Origin: JACKJP01 sp050249695
Lineage (GTDB): Bacteria; Pseudomonadota; Alphaproteobacteria; Rhizobiales; Tepidamorphaceae
Assembly (NCBI GenBank): GCA_050249695.1
Contig: JBFWQA010000001.1
Span: 186,001 to 250,000 of the forward strand
Reading direction: 5' to 3'
Length of the DNA: 64,000 nucleotides
Below the pieces are notes generated by a model. That model saw only the letters and a list, made by a program, of their open reading frames with translations, was not told where the DNA came from and made no database searches. Below, piece after piece: positions 34,305 through 42,837 of this stretch. The position numbers and the translations under genes were made by a program. How positions within the stretch are numbered: the first letter of the stretch is position 1; every line of letters begins with the position of its first letter.

Positions 34305-35492
34305 ATGACCAGCGAATACATGAAAGCCCAGGAGGAGTATGAGGAGAACCTGAAGGTCGTACGCGAGGGCGTGCGCCAGGTGGCCTCCCGCTTCGATGCC
34401 GACTACTGGCTCAAGCGCGACGACGACGGGCAGTTCCCGAAGGACTATCACCGGGCGATGGCCGACGCCGGATGGCTGGGCATCACGATGCCGGAAGAAT
34501 ATGGCGGGTCGGGCCTTGGCGTCACCGAGGCCGCGGTGATGATGCATGAAGTCGCCAGCCATGGCGGCGGCATGGCCGCCACGTCCTCCGTTCACATCAA
34601 TCTCTTCGGCCCGCATCCGATCGTCGTGCACGGCACGCACGAACAGAAGCAGGAATGGATTCCAAAGCTCGTCGCCGGCACCGATCAGGTCGCCTTCGGC
34701 TTTACCGAGCCGGATGCGGGCCTCGACACAACCCGCATCCGCACTTTCGCCGAGAAAGTGCCGGGCGGCTACAAGGTGCGGGGCCAGAAGGTCTGGACAT
34801 CGACGGCGCAGGTCGCCAACAAGATTATGCTGCTGACGCGCACGACCAAATTCGAGGATGCAAAGCGGCCGACCGATGGGATCACGATTTTCTATACCGA
34901 TCTCGATCGCTCCAAGATCGATGTTCAGCTGATCCCGAAGATGGGCCGCAAGGCGGTCGACTCGAACGCTATCTATATCGAGGATCTGTTCATCCCAGAC
35001 GAGCATCGCATCGGCGAGGAGGGGAAGGGCTTCGGCTACATCCTGCACAGCCTCAACCCGGAGCGCGTGCTGATTGCCGTCGAGGCGATCGGCATCGGTC
35101 AGGACGCGCTGCGCCGCGCCACCGAATATGCACGCGAGCGCGTCGTGTTCGGCCGCCCCATCGGCAAGAACCAGGGCATCCAGCACCCGCTGGCGGAAAA
35201 GTGGATGTATCTGGAGGCGGCCTATCGCATGGCCATGCGCGCCGGCGAACTCTATGACGCCGGCAGGCCCTGCGGCGCGGAAGCCAATACGGCCAAGTTC
35301 CTCGGCGCCCGGGCGGGCTATGACGCGTGTCTTCAGGCCGTCTTCACGTTGGGCGGCTTCGGCTATGCCAAGGAATATCATGTCGAGCGCCTGCTGCGCG
35401 AAGTGACCGTCACGCGCATCGCGCCGATCACGGAGCAGCTCATTCTCTCCTTCATCGGCGAGAAAGTGCTCGATCTTCCCAGATCCTACTGA
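34305..35492 (+). CDS. Acyl-CoA dehydrogenase (helix-G Glu type)
   Basis: 395-aa ACAD. AFGFTEPDAGLDTTR, VRGQKVWTSTAQ and FTLGGFGYAKEYHVER mark the fold. Catalytic Glu is likely in LNPERVLIA, while the MCAD Glu site reads IAPITEQ. The N-terminus is longer than usual (MTSEYMKAQEEYEENLK), forming an extra helix. Fifth gene of the HMGS-fold operon, 6 bp after the lyase; it supplies the enoyl-CoA for MaoC hydratase 2 and the SDR that follow. Confidence 0.88.
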   Translation: MTSEYMKAQEEYEENLKVVREGVRQVASRFDADYWLKRDDDGQFPKDYHRAMADAGWLGITMPEEYGGSGLGVTEAAVMMHEVASHGGGMAATSSVHINLFGPHPIVVHGTHEQKQEWIPKLVAGTDQVAFGFTEPDAGLDTTRIRTFAEKVPGGYKVRGQKVWTSTAQVANKIMLLTRTTKFEDAKRPTDGITIFYTDLDRSKIDVQLIPKMGRKAVDSNAIYIEDLFIPDEHRIGEEGKGFGYILHSLNPERVLIAVEAIGIGQDALRRATEYARERVVFGRPIGKNQGIQHPLAEKWMYLEAAYRMAMRAGELYDAGRPCGAEANTAKFLGARAGYDACLQAVFTLGGFGYAKEYHVERLLREVTVTRIAPITEQLILSFIGEKVLDLPRSY

Positions 35493-35518
35493 ACTGTTTT
35501 TTACCGAGAAGGAATCCC

Positions 35519-36436
35519 ATGACACAGTCAATGAAGGACAAGGTCGTCCTCGTCACCGGTGCCGGACGCGGCGTCGGGCGCGGCATCGCGCTCGACATGG
35601 CCAAGGCTGGCGCAGCGGTGGTGGTCAACGATCTCGGTGCCTCGCTTCAAGGTGCGCAGGAAGCCGGTCTGAGCCCGGCGGAAGAAGTCGTCAAGGAAAT
35701 CGAGGCGATGGGCGGCCGTGCGGTCGCCAATGGCAACAGTGTCGCCGAATGGGATGGCGCGCATGAGATGGTGCAGGCGGCGATCGACAATTTCGGCCGC
35801 ATCGATGCCGTCGTGAACAATGCCGGCAATCTGCGCGATGTGCTCTTCCACAAGATGACCGAAGACGATTTCGACGCCGTCATCGGCGTGCATCTGAAGG
35901 GTTCGTTCAACGTCAGCCGTGCGGCCGCTCCCTATTTCAAGGAGCAGGCGTCGGGTGCCTATGTTCACATGACATCGACCAGCGGCCTCATCGGCAATAT
36001 GGGTCAGGTCAATTATGCCGCGGCGAAGCTGGGCATTGCCGCCATGTCGAAGACGATCGCCATCGACATGCAGCGCTTCAACGTGCGCTCCAATGCCATC
36101 GCACCCTTTGCCTGGACACGTATGGTCAGCTCCATTCCGGACGAGACGCCCGAGCAGAAAAAGCGCCGCGAAGGCCTCAAGAAGCTCGTTGCGGAACGTG
36201 TCGCGCCGCTGGTTGTCGCGCTGTGCTCGGATGCCGGTGCCAAGGTGACCGGACAGATTTTCGGCGCCCGCAACAACGAAATCTTCCTGTTCTCGCAGCC
36301 GCGCCCGATGCGTTCGGCCCACACGGCGGAAGGCTGGACGCCCGAAGCGATCTGCGAAACGGTTTTCCCTGCCTTCGAGCACGATTTCTACCCGCTCCAC
36401 AAATCGGGCGACGTGTTCACCTGGGATCCGATCTGA
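35519..36436 (+). CDS. SDR, MFE-2/HSD17B4-type (3R)-hydroxyacyl-CoA dehydrogenase
   Basis: 305-aa SDR. VTGAGRGVGRGIALDMAKAG and NDLGASLQGAQ are characteristic of the dehydrogenase domain of peroxisomal multifunctional enzyme 2. VNNAGNLRDVLFHKM and NYAAAKLG (Tyr, Lys) complete the active site. Next to it is a two-domain MaoC hydratase 2, so the two genes equal the two catalytic halves of MFE-2 and run an R-specific beta-oxidation round. The ATG at 35519 has AAGGAA upstream; a start at 35327 would overlap the ACAD. Confidence 0.86.
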   Translation: MTQSMKDKVVLVTGAGRGVGRGIALDMAKAGAAVVVNDLGASLQGAQEAGLSPAEEVVKEIEAMGGRAVANGNSVAEWDGAHEMVQAAIDNFGRIDAVVNNAGNLRDVLFHKMTEDDFDAVIGVHLKGSFNVSRAAAPYFKEQASGAYVHMTSTSGLIGNMGQVNYAAAKLGIAAMSKTIAIDMQRFNVRSNAIAPFAWTRMVSSIPDETPEQKKRREGLKKLVAERVAPLVVALCSDAGAKVTGQIFGARNNEIFLFSQPRPMRSAHTAEGWTPEAICETVFPAFEHDFYPLHKSGDVFTWDPI

Positions 36437-36439
36437 TCG

Positions 36440-37291
36440 ATGGCCTTCGATCCGGACAGGCTGAAGACCTGGTCGTTTCCCGATATCCGCCATCGCTATA
36501 CGGCGCGCGACGCGATCATCTACGCTCTCGGTGTCGGCCTGCCGCTGACGCCAGGCGACAGCGAGGACCTCAGTTTTCTGCTGGAAGACCGGTTGAAGGT
36601 GGTACCGACCTTCGCCGTGACGCTGGCAAGCCCGGGCATGTGGGTGCGCGCACCCGAGCTCGGCATCGACTGGGTAAAGCTGCTGCATGCCGGCCAGGCC
36701 GCCAGCTTCGAGTCCGCGTTGCCTGCCGAAGCCGAGGTTGTCGGCAAGGCCCGCATCAAGTCATTGCACGACCGCGGCCCGGACAAGGGAGCGATCTGCG
36801 TCGTCGAACGCCGGATTGAAGATGCCGTGAGCGGCACGCTCTATTGCACGATCGATCAGACGATCATCATGCGCGGCAATGGCGGTTTCGGGGGCGAGGC
36901 GCCGCCGAAGGATGCAAAGCCGACACCGCCCGATCGCGCCGCCGATCTCGTTGAGACTGTTCGGCTCTCACCGCGTGCTGCGCTGATCTACCGCCTGTCG
37001 GGTGACGTCAATCCGCTGCACGCCGATTATGAAGTCGCGCGGAAGGCAGGCTTCGACCGGCCGATCATGCACGGGCTGGGCTCCTACGGCACGACCGGCG
37101 CGCTCATTGTGATGCGCTTCTGCGACGGCGATCCGGCGCGACTGAAAGACCTGTCGCTGCGGTTTTCGGGTGTGATCTATCCCGGCGACGAGATCGCCTT
37201 CTCCTTCTGGAAGGAACGAAGCGACGTTCTCTTTGAAGCGACAGTCGGGGACCGCAAGGTCCTCGACCAGGGAATCGCCCGGATCGGTTGA
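36440..37291 (+). CDS. MaoC-family (R)-specific enoyl-CoA hydratase 2
   Basis: 283-aa double-hotdog protein of the HSD17B4 hydratase-2 type. YRLSGDVNPLHADYEVA contains the catalytic Asp-Asn-His triad of the hydratase-2 motif, and FDRPIMHGLGSYG follows. It begins 3 bp after the SDR stop and ends the seven-gene plus operon. Function: hydrates trans-2-enoyl-CoA to (3R)-hydroxyacyl-CoA for the SDR. Bulky or branched substrates commonly use this route. Converges on the FadJ-like gene with 35 bp between. Confidence 0.88.
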   Translation: MAFDPDRLKTWSFPDIRHRYTARDAIIYALGVGLPLTPGDSEDLSFLLEDRLKVVPTFAVTLASPGMWVRAPELGIDWVKLLHAGQAASFESALPAEAEVVGKARIKSLHDRGPDKGAICVVERRIEDAVSGTLYCTIDQTIIMRGNGGFGGEAPPKDAKPTPPDRAADLVETVRLSPRAALIYRLSGDVNPLHADYEVARKAGFDRPIMHGLGSYGTTGALIVMRFCDGDPARLKDLSLRFSGVIYPGDEIAFSFWKERSDVLFEATVGDRKVLDQGIARIG

Positions 37292-37326
37292 TCCGGGCTT
37301 CCGTCTTTCCAGCGTCGCTGCGGCGA

Positions 37327-38700
37327 TTACGCTGCCATCATCTTCCGGATGCCGTCGCTGCCGACGCTGTCGAGCAGGGCGAACGGGCCGCCGAGATAGG
37401 CGGGAAACCCGAGTTCGCTCACGATCGCGAAATCGGCCAGCTTCTGCTCGTCGCCGGAAAGCCTCGACCGGTAGTGCGCGGCGGCGACAGCCGACGCGCC
37501 GAGGAGGCGTGCGGCGGTGCGCTGCCATTCATTGGCAGGCTTTTCGATCCACAGACCGGTGGCCGCGATGGCATCGACATCCGGCAGGGATTTCGGGTCG
37601 AGATCCGGCGCAGCGCCAGTGGATGGCGGCAACGGCTTCTCAAACCCGGCTTCCGCGCGGGCCGTATCGGCCTTGTCGCGGCCTGCCGCGTCGGCGACGG
37701 CGGCGAGCGCCGCGGAGACATCGGCGATCAGCGCTCCAAGGCTTTCGGGAAGGGCGTTCGCCTTCTTCTGTTTGCCGAAGATCTGCTTGCCCAGGAACAT
37801 CGTACGGATCATGTCGCGCGGTTCCGGCCGCTTGATCAGTTCGGCGAAAATGTCGATCTCCGCCTTGACGCCCTGATCCATCGGCACCGTGACGCCTTCT
37901 TCAACGCAATCGAGGATCGCGGTGATCGCGGGATAATGACCGCGCGTTTCTTTCTGCCGTGCGGCACGCACGGGGTCGAGAACTGCCTTCACTTCCGCCT
38001 TTGTCGGGATTTTCCAGTCCGGCCTGTCCCAGGGCTGACGCGGATCGGGGTTGGACTTGATCCATTCCAGAGCCGCGGCGATTTCTTCACCCGCCGGCAC
38101 CACACGGTGGGCGGCGCCTGCCTCCACGGCGTCGGCGGGGGTGAACCGGCCGCCGTCGAGCAGGATCGGTAGCGAAGCTTCCACACCCACCAGACGAGGC
38201 ATGCGCTGCGTCCCGCCACCGCCCGGCAACAGGCCGACCAGCGATTCCGGAAGGCCGAGCGCCGTCTGCGGCGTGTCGGCGAGCACGCGGTAGTGACCCG
38301 CGAGCGCCAGTTCGCAGCCCCCGCCCAGCGCGAGCCCGTTGATGGCCATCGCGATGGGAACGCCGGCGGTCTCCATCTTGCGGAACGCGCGGCCGATGGG
38401 CGCGAAATGATCGCGGCCGACCGCGGTGCGCTGTTCTTCCGGCGCCGCCACGATCATCGCATAGGCTTCGGCCAGTTCGCCAAGGTCGGCACCGGCGCAG
38501 AAGGCGGTGGCCTTGCCTGACGATACGACGACGCCTTTCAGGCCGCTCTTTGGCAGCCAGTCGGCAAAAGCCTCCGACTCGTGAATGGCCGCGTTGGAAA
38601 ACACGTTCATTGTCCGGCCCGGCATATCGAAGATCAGGTGGGCGATGCCCTCTTCAAGCATCTCGAGTCTGAACTCGCGAAGTGTAGGTGGTGTCGTCAT
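37327..38700 (-). CDS. FadJ/FadB-like enoyl-CoA hydratase lacking the NAD-binding domain
   Basis: 457-aa protein. Residues 1-200 are a full crotonase domain with both catalytic glutamates (GGGCELALAG, Glu130; LPESLVGLLPG, Glu152). Residues ~200-330 match the linker helices of multifunctional FadB/FadJ. The Rossmann-type 3-hydroxyacyl-CoA dehydrogenase domain with its GxGxxG is absent. The chain passes through a Pro/Ala-rich linker (residues ~355-375) to the extreme C-terminal 3HCDH-like segment ending FPAYLGGPFALLDSVG. The frame is intact, so this is an in-frame domain loss, probably hydratase only. Confidence 0.8.
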   Translation of the reverse strand: MTTPPTLREFRLEMLEEGIAHLIFDMPGRTMNVFSNAAIHESEAFADWLPKSGLKGVVVSSGKATAFCAGADLGELAEAYAMIVAAPEEQRTAVGRDHFAPIGRAFRKMETAGVPIAMAINGLALGGGCELALAGHYRVLADTPQTALGLPESLVGLLPGGGGTQRMPRLVGVEASLPILLDGGRFTPADAVEAGAAHRVVPAGEEIAAALEWIKSNPDPRQPWDRPDWKIPTKAEVKAVLDPVRAARQKETRGHYPAITAILDCVEEGVTVPMDQGVKAEIDIFAELIKRPEPRDMIRTMFLGKQIFGKQKKANALPESLGALIADVSAALAAVADAAGRDKADTARAEAGFEKPLPPSTGAAPDLDPKSLPDVDAIAATGLWIEKPANEWQRTAARLLGASAVAAAHYRSRLSGDEQKLADFAIVSELGFPAYLGGPFALLDSVGSDGIRKMMAA

Positions 38701-38857
38701 TGGGGTTTCCTGTCGCCTGTTGTTCGACGGTTGTCTGCAAACTAGAGTTGCGGGCAAAGGCTGTCACGCCGTGGATTGGGGCTATCTCCAGCCAAGGCCG
38801 TGATATAACCGTGCTGCGCCGTTGCGAAGAGTGGCTTGCACGGTAAGTATCTTTATA

Positions 38858-38871
38858 GTGTGGTTGTGTAC
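38858..38871. promoter_or_regulatory. Operator-like palindrome, site E (valine operon)
   Basis: GTGTGGTTGTGTAC, 9 of 14 to the shared consensus. Its complement GTACACAACCACAC matches site A at 12 of 14. It lies 54 bp before the crotonase start and 158 bp before the FadJ-like gene. Confidence 0.45.
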
Positions 38872-38924
38872 TAAAACAAATGGCTTTATGGCTAGCGTCA
38901 ATGCCAAAGGCCCCGGGGAGTCAG

Positions 38925-39722
38925 ATGGAAACGCTCAAGCTCAGCACCATGTCGTATACCCTGGACGGCGGGCTCGCCCGTGTTGTCCTGAACACTCCCG
39001 ATAGGGGCAACCCCATCGACGGCGATTTTTGCGGCGACATGAACCGGCTGTCGATCGAGCTCAGTACCAACCCGGCAGTGCGCGCGGTTCTGCTGACCGC
39101 GAACGGCCGATTCTTCAGCGTGGGCGGTGACATCCGCACGTTCACCAAGGATCGCCAGGCCCTGCCGGCAATGGTCAAGAGGTGGACCGCCGATCTGCAC
39201 ATGGGCATCACCAGGATGCAGCGCATGAACGCTCCCGTCGTGACCGCCGTGCAGGGCGATGTCGCCGGAGGTTCGGTTTCGCTGGTGGCCTTTTCAGACA
39301 TTGTCTACGCGGCCGAGGGCGTGAAGTTCAACGCCGCCTTTTCGATGATCGGCTATTGCGCCGACAGCGGCTCGACAATCTCGCTATCGAACCGCATGGG
39401 CTATTCTCGTGCCAAGCGCTTCCTGCTTTTGTCGGAATCCCTCACTGCCGGCGAAGCCCTCGAGGCGGGGCTTGTTGATTTCGTGACCAGTCCTGGTGAT
39501 CTTGCCGAAGCGGCCGAGAAGACGGCGCAGAAGCTTGCCCGCGGTGCGACGCAGGCCTATGGCGCCATCAAACGCACCATGATGTCGGCACGTATCCAGG
39601 GCTTTGAGGCACAGCTCGAAGATGAAGCGCAGAACCTTTCAATTCTGGCCGGCGGCGATGATGCCTGGGAAGGCTTGACGGCCTTTGCCGAGCGTCGCAA
39701 GCCTGAATTCAAGGGCCGCTAG
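38925..39722 (+). CDS. Enoyl-CoA hydratase/isomerase family protein lacking both hydratase glutamates
   Basis: 265-aa crotonase-fold protein. FFSVGGDIRTF is the oxyanion region. The first hydratase Glu position is Ser (GGSVSLVAF) and the second lies in an AFSMIGYCADSG stretch without Glu. It is therefore more likely an isomerase or a non-canonical member than a hydratase. First gene of the operon leading to isobutyryl-CoA dehydrogenase, HIBYL-CoA hydrolase, mmsB and mmsA. I prefer ATG 38925 (GGGGAG upstream), but 38880 is possible. Its exact step is open, because valine catabolism also needs a true hydratase. Confidence 0.75.
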   Translation: METLKLSTMSYTLDGGLARVVLNTPDRGNPIDGDFCGDMNRLSIELSTNPAVRAVLLTANGRFFSVGGDIRTFTKDRQALPAMVKRWTADLHMGITRMQRMNAPVVTAVQGDVAGGSVSLVAFSDIVYAAEGVKFNAAFSMIGYCADSGSTISLSNRMGYSRAKRFLLLSESLTAGEALEAGLVDFVTSPGDLAEAAEKTAQKLARGATQAYGAIKRTMMSARIQGFEAQLEDEAQNLSILAGGDDAWEGLTAFAERRKPEFKGR

Positions 39723-39749
39723 TCGGAACACTATCTAGGGACACTTTTC

Positions 39750-40895
39750 ATGGATTTTGCCCTGACCGAGGAGCAATCCTCCATTTTCGATATGGCGCTG
39801 GAGTTCGGCAAGGAGAACATCGCTCCGTTCGCATTGGAGTGGGAGAAGGCCGGGACGATTCCGCGCGAGCTGTGGGGCAAAGTCGCAGAACTGGGCCTCG
39901 GCGGCGTCTATGTCTCCGAAGACTACGGCGGGTCGGGCCTGACGCGTCTCGACGCGACGCTCGTCTTCGAGGCGCTGGCCATGTCCTGTCCTTCGGTTTC
40001 CTCTTTCCTGTCCATTCACAACATGTGCGGCGGGATGATCGACCGGTTCGGGTCCGACGAGGCCAAGGCCAAGTGGCTGCCGGATCTCTGCACGATGCAG
40101 AAAGTCTTCTCCTATTGCCTGACCGAGCCGGGCTCGGGTTCGGACGCGGCGGCGCTGCGCACGCGTGCCGAGCGCACCAATGACGGCTATTCGCTGACCG
40201 GGAACAAGGCTTTCATCTCGGGCGGCAGCTATTCGGATGCCTATGTCGTCATGTGCCGCACCGGCGCCGACGGCCCCAAGGGGATCTCGACGATCATCGT
40301 CGAAGACGGTGCGCCGGGCCTTTCCTTCGGCGGCCTTGAGGACAAAATGGGCTGGCGTGCGCAGCCGACGGCGCAGGTCCAGATGGACGATTGCAAGGTG
40401 CCGGCGGAGAACCTGCTCGGTGAAGAGGGCAGGGGCTTCATGTACGCGATGGTCGGGCTCGACGGCGGCCGGCTGAATATTGCCGCTTCCGCGCTCGGCG
40501 GCGCGCAGGCCGCGCTCGATGCGGCGCTGCGCTACATGGGTGAACGCAAGGCGTTCGGCAAGACGATCGACCAGTTCCAGGCGCTGCAGTTCCGTCTCGC
40601 CGACATGGAAGTGAAGCTTCAGTCCGCGCGTACCTTCCTGCGCCAGGCGGCCTGGAAGCTCGACAACAAGATGGCCGACGCCACCAAGTTCTGCGCCATG
40701 GCCAAGCTCTACGTGACCGACGTGTCCTTCGAGGTCGCCAATGACTGCCTGCAGCTTCATGGCGGCTATGGCTATTTGGCCGACTATGGCGTTGAGAAGA
40801 TTGTCCGCGACCTGCGCGTCCACCAGATTCTGGAGGGCACAAACGAGATCATGCGCCTGATCATCTCACGCCAGATGCTGGAGGCCAGGGGTTGA
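39750..40895 (+). CDS. Isobutyryl-CoA dehydrogenase (ACAD8-like)
   Basis: 381-aa ACAD with the classical catalytic Glu (ILEGTNE, Glu362). GLDGGRLNIAASALGGAQAA, FCAMAKLYVTDVSFE and HGGYGYLADYGVEK closely follow the ACAD8/isobutyryl-CoA dehydrogenase pattern. Converts isobutyryl-CoA to methacrylyl-CoA. The position directly before HIBYL-CoA hydrolase, mmsB and mmsA supports the assignment. Related short branched-chain dehydrogenases are the alternative. Confidence 0.87.
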   Translation: MDFALTEEQSSIFDMALEFGKENIAPFALEWEKAGTIPRELWGKVAELGLGGVYVSEDYGGSGLTRLDATLVFEALAMSCPSVSSFLSIHNMCGGMIDRFGSDEAKAKWLPDLCTMQKVFSYCLTEPGSGSDAAALRTRAERTNDGYSLTGNKAFISGGSYSDAYVVMCRTGADGPKGISTIIVEDGAPGLSFGGLEDKMGWRAQPTAQVQMDDCKVPAENLLGEEGRGFMYAMVGLDGGRLNIAASALGGAQAALDAALRYMGERKAFGKTIDQFQALQFRLADMEVKLQSARTFLRQAAWKLDNKMADATKFCAMAKLYVTDVSFEVANDCLQLHGGYGYLADYGVEKIVRDLRVHQILEGTNEIMRLIISRQMLEARG

Positions 40896-41944
40896 TGGAA
40901 GACGTCCGCACCGCCAAAGAGGGCAAGGCCGGGCGCGTGACCCTGACGCGGCCCAAGGCGCTCAACTCGCTCAGCCACGACATGTGCCTTGCGATCGACG
41001 AGGCGATCTGGAAGTGGGCGGACGATCCGTCGGTGTCTCTCGTGATCATTGACGCCGAGGGCGACCGGGCCTTCTGCGCGGGCGGCGATATCGCCATGAT
41101 CTACGAGAAGGGCAGGGAAGGCGACTATTCCTACGGCCGTGATTTCTGGCGCGACGAATACCGCATGAATACGCGGCTTGCCGAATATCCCAAGCCTGTG
41201 GTCAGCCTGATGCAGGGCTTCATCATGGGCGGTGGCGTTGGTCTTGGCGGTCATGTCTCGCACCGGATCGTTTGTGAGAGTTCCCAGGTCGCGATGCCCG
41301 AATGCGGCATCGGCCTGATCCCGGACGTCGGCGGTACGCTGCTGCTGGCCAATGCGCCGGGCAGGGTCGGCGAATATATCGGTCTGACCGGCGCGCGCAT
41401 GGGCCCGGGCGACGCGATCTATTCGGGCTTTGCCAATCTCTATGTTCCGCAGGACAAATGGCCGGCGCTGATCGCGGAACTTTGCGAGACCGGCGATGCG
41501 GGTGCCATCGCACGACATGCGCTGCCCGCACCTTCCGGCAATCTGGCGGCGGCGCATGAGGAGATTGACCGCCTGTTTGCCGGCGCGACCATTGATGAGA
41601 TATCGGCCGCGCTGGCCGCTGATGGCGGCGAACTGGCGACCAAGGCGAAAAGGGCCATCGATGCGGGGAGCCCGCTGTCCCTCGCCTGCACGCTGAAGAT
41701 GATCCGCGACCTGCGTGCCGCCAAGGGCGACATCAGAGACGCGTTGACCCAGGAATACCGCTTCACCCATCGTTCGATGGATAAGGGAGACTTCCTGGAA
41801 GGTATCCGGGCTGCCATCATCGATAAGGACAAGCAGCCCCGCTGGCGGCATTCCGATATTGCCGGCGTGTCCAGGCAAGAGGTGGAAGCCCTGCTGGCGC
41901 CGCTGGGCGCGGAGGAACTGTCATTCAAGGAGAGATGGTCATGA
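40895..41944 (+). CDS. 3-hydroxyisobutyryl-CoA hydrolase
   Basis: 349-aa crotonase-superfamily thioesterase. FCAGGDIAMIYEKGREGD and FIMGGGVGLGGHVSHRIV are present, as is MPECGIGLIPDVGGT, which holds the catalytic Glu typical of HIBCH. The C-terminal domain KMIRDLRAAKGD ... EYRFTHRSM is HIBCH-specific. Starts at ATG 40895, overlapping the ACAD stop (TTG 40892 is less likely), and its stop overlaps mmsB. Releases free 3-hydroxyisobutyrate in valine degradation. Confidence 0.9.
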   Translation: MEDVRTAKEGKAGRVTLTRPKALNSLSHDMCLAIDEAIWKWADDPSVSLVIIDAEGDRAFCAGGDIAMIYEKGREGDYSYGRDFWRDEYRMNTRLAEYPKPVVSLMQGFIMGGGVGLGGHVSHRIVCESSQVAMPECGIGLIPDVGGTLLLANAPGRVGEYIGLTGARMGPGDAIYSGFANLYVPQDKWPALIAELCETGDAGAIARHALPAPSGNLAAAHEEIDRLFAGATIDEISAALAADGGELATKAKRAIDAGSPLSLACTLKMIRDLRAAKGDIRDALTQEYRFTHRSMDKGDFLEGIRAAIIDKDKQPRWRHSDIAGVSRQEVEALLAPLGAEELSFKERWS

Positions 41945-42813
41945 AAATCGGTTTTATTGGCCTCGGCAACATGGGCGGGCCGATGTCGAAGAACCTCGCC
42001 GCGGCCGGGCATGAGGTCGTCGGTTTCGATCTCGTCGCGCCCGCGCCCGAAGGCGTTGTCAAAGCGGCATCCGCAGTCGAGGCCGCGACAGGCCGCGACG
42101 TCGTCGTCACCATGTTGCCCAACGGGCAGATTCTGCGCTCGGTTGCCGCTGAAATCCTTCCCGTGATGAAGAGCGGGACGGTGTTCATCGACTGTTCGAC
42201 CGTCGACGTGGAAAGTGCGCGCGCTGTATCCGACGATGCCGCCGCCAAAGGCGTGCTGGCGATGGACGCACCCGTATCTGGCGGCATTGGCGGCGCCGCC
42301 GCCGGAACGCTGACCTTCATGGTCGGCGGCTCAAAGGAGGCTTTCGATATCGCGGCCCCGCTTTTCGAGATCATGGGCCAGAAGACGGTTCATTGCGGCG
42401 CTTCGGGCGCCGGCCAGTCGGCCAAGATCTGCAACAACATGATCCTGGGCGCGACGATGATCGCGACCTGCGAGGCTTTTGCACTCGCCGACAAGCTGGG
42501 CCTCGACCGCCAGAAAATGTTTGACGTGGTTTCAACGTCGTCGGGTTATTCCTGGTCGATGAACGCCTATTGCCCCGCGCCGGGCGTGGGTCCGAAATCG
42601 CCGGCGGACAATGGTTACAAGCCGGGTTTTGCGTCGGACCTGATGCTCAAGGATCTTCGTCTGTCGCAGCAGGCTGCCGAAACGGTCGACGCGGATACGC
42701 CCATGGGCAAGCTCGCGACCGAGCTCTACACGACGTTCGTGGAAAAAGAGGACGGCAAGGGTACGGATTTCTCTGCAATGCTTCCCCGGTTCGAGAAGCG
42801 CGGCCGCAGCTGA
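41941..42813 (+). CDS. mmsB: 3-hydroxyisobutyrate dehydrogenase
   Basis: 290-aa NAD-dependent beta-hydroxyacid dehydrogenase. GFIGLGNMGGPMSKNL is the nucleotide site, DAPVSGGIGGAAAGTL the substrate loop, and GAGQSAKICNNM contains the catalytic Lys. The ATG at 41941 is 6 bp from AAGGAGA, while the in-frame ATG at 41935 touches it. Produces methylmalonate semialdehyde for the next gene. Confidence 0.93.
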   Translation: MKIGFIGLGNMGGPMSKNLAAAGHEVVGFDLVAPAPEGVVKAASAVEAATGRDVVVTMLPNGQILRSVAAEILPVMKSGTVFIDCSTVDVESARAVSDDAAAKGVLAMDAPVSGGIGGAAAGTLTFMVGGSKEAFDIAAPLFEIMGQKTVHCGASGAGQSAKICNNMILGATMIATCEAFALADKLGLDRQKMFDVVSTSSGYSWSMNAYCPAPGVGPKSPADNGYKPGFASDLMLKDLRLSQQAAETVDADTPMGKLATELYTTFVEKEDGKGTDFSAMLPRFEKRGRS

Positions 42814-42837
42814 CCGGGAGTTGAAAGGAAGAAGATC

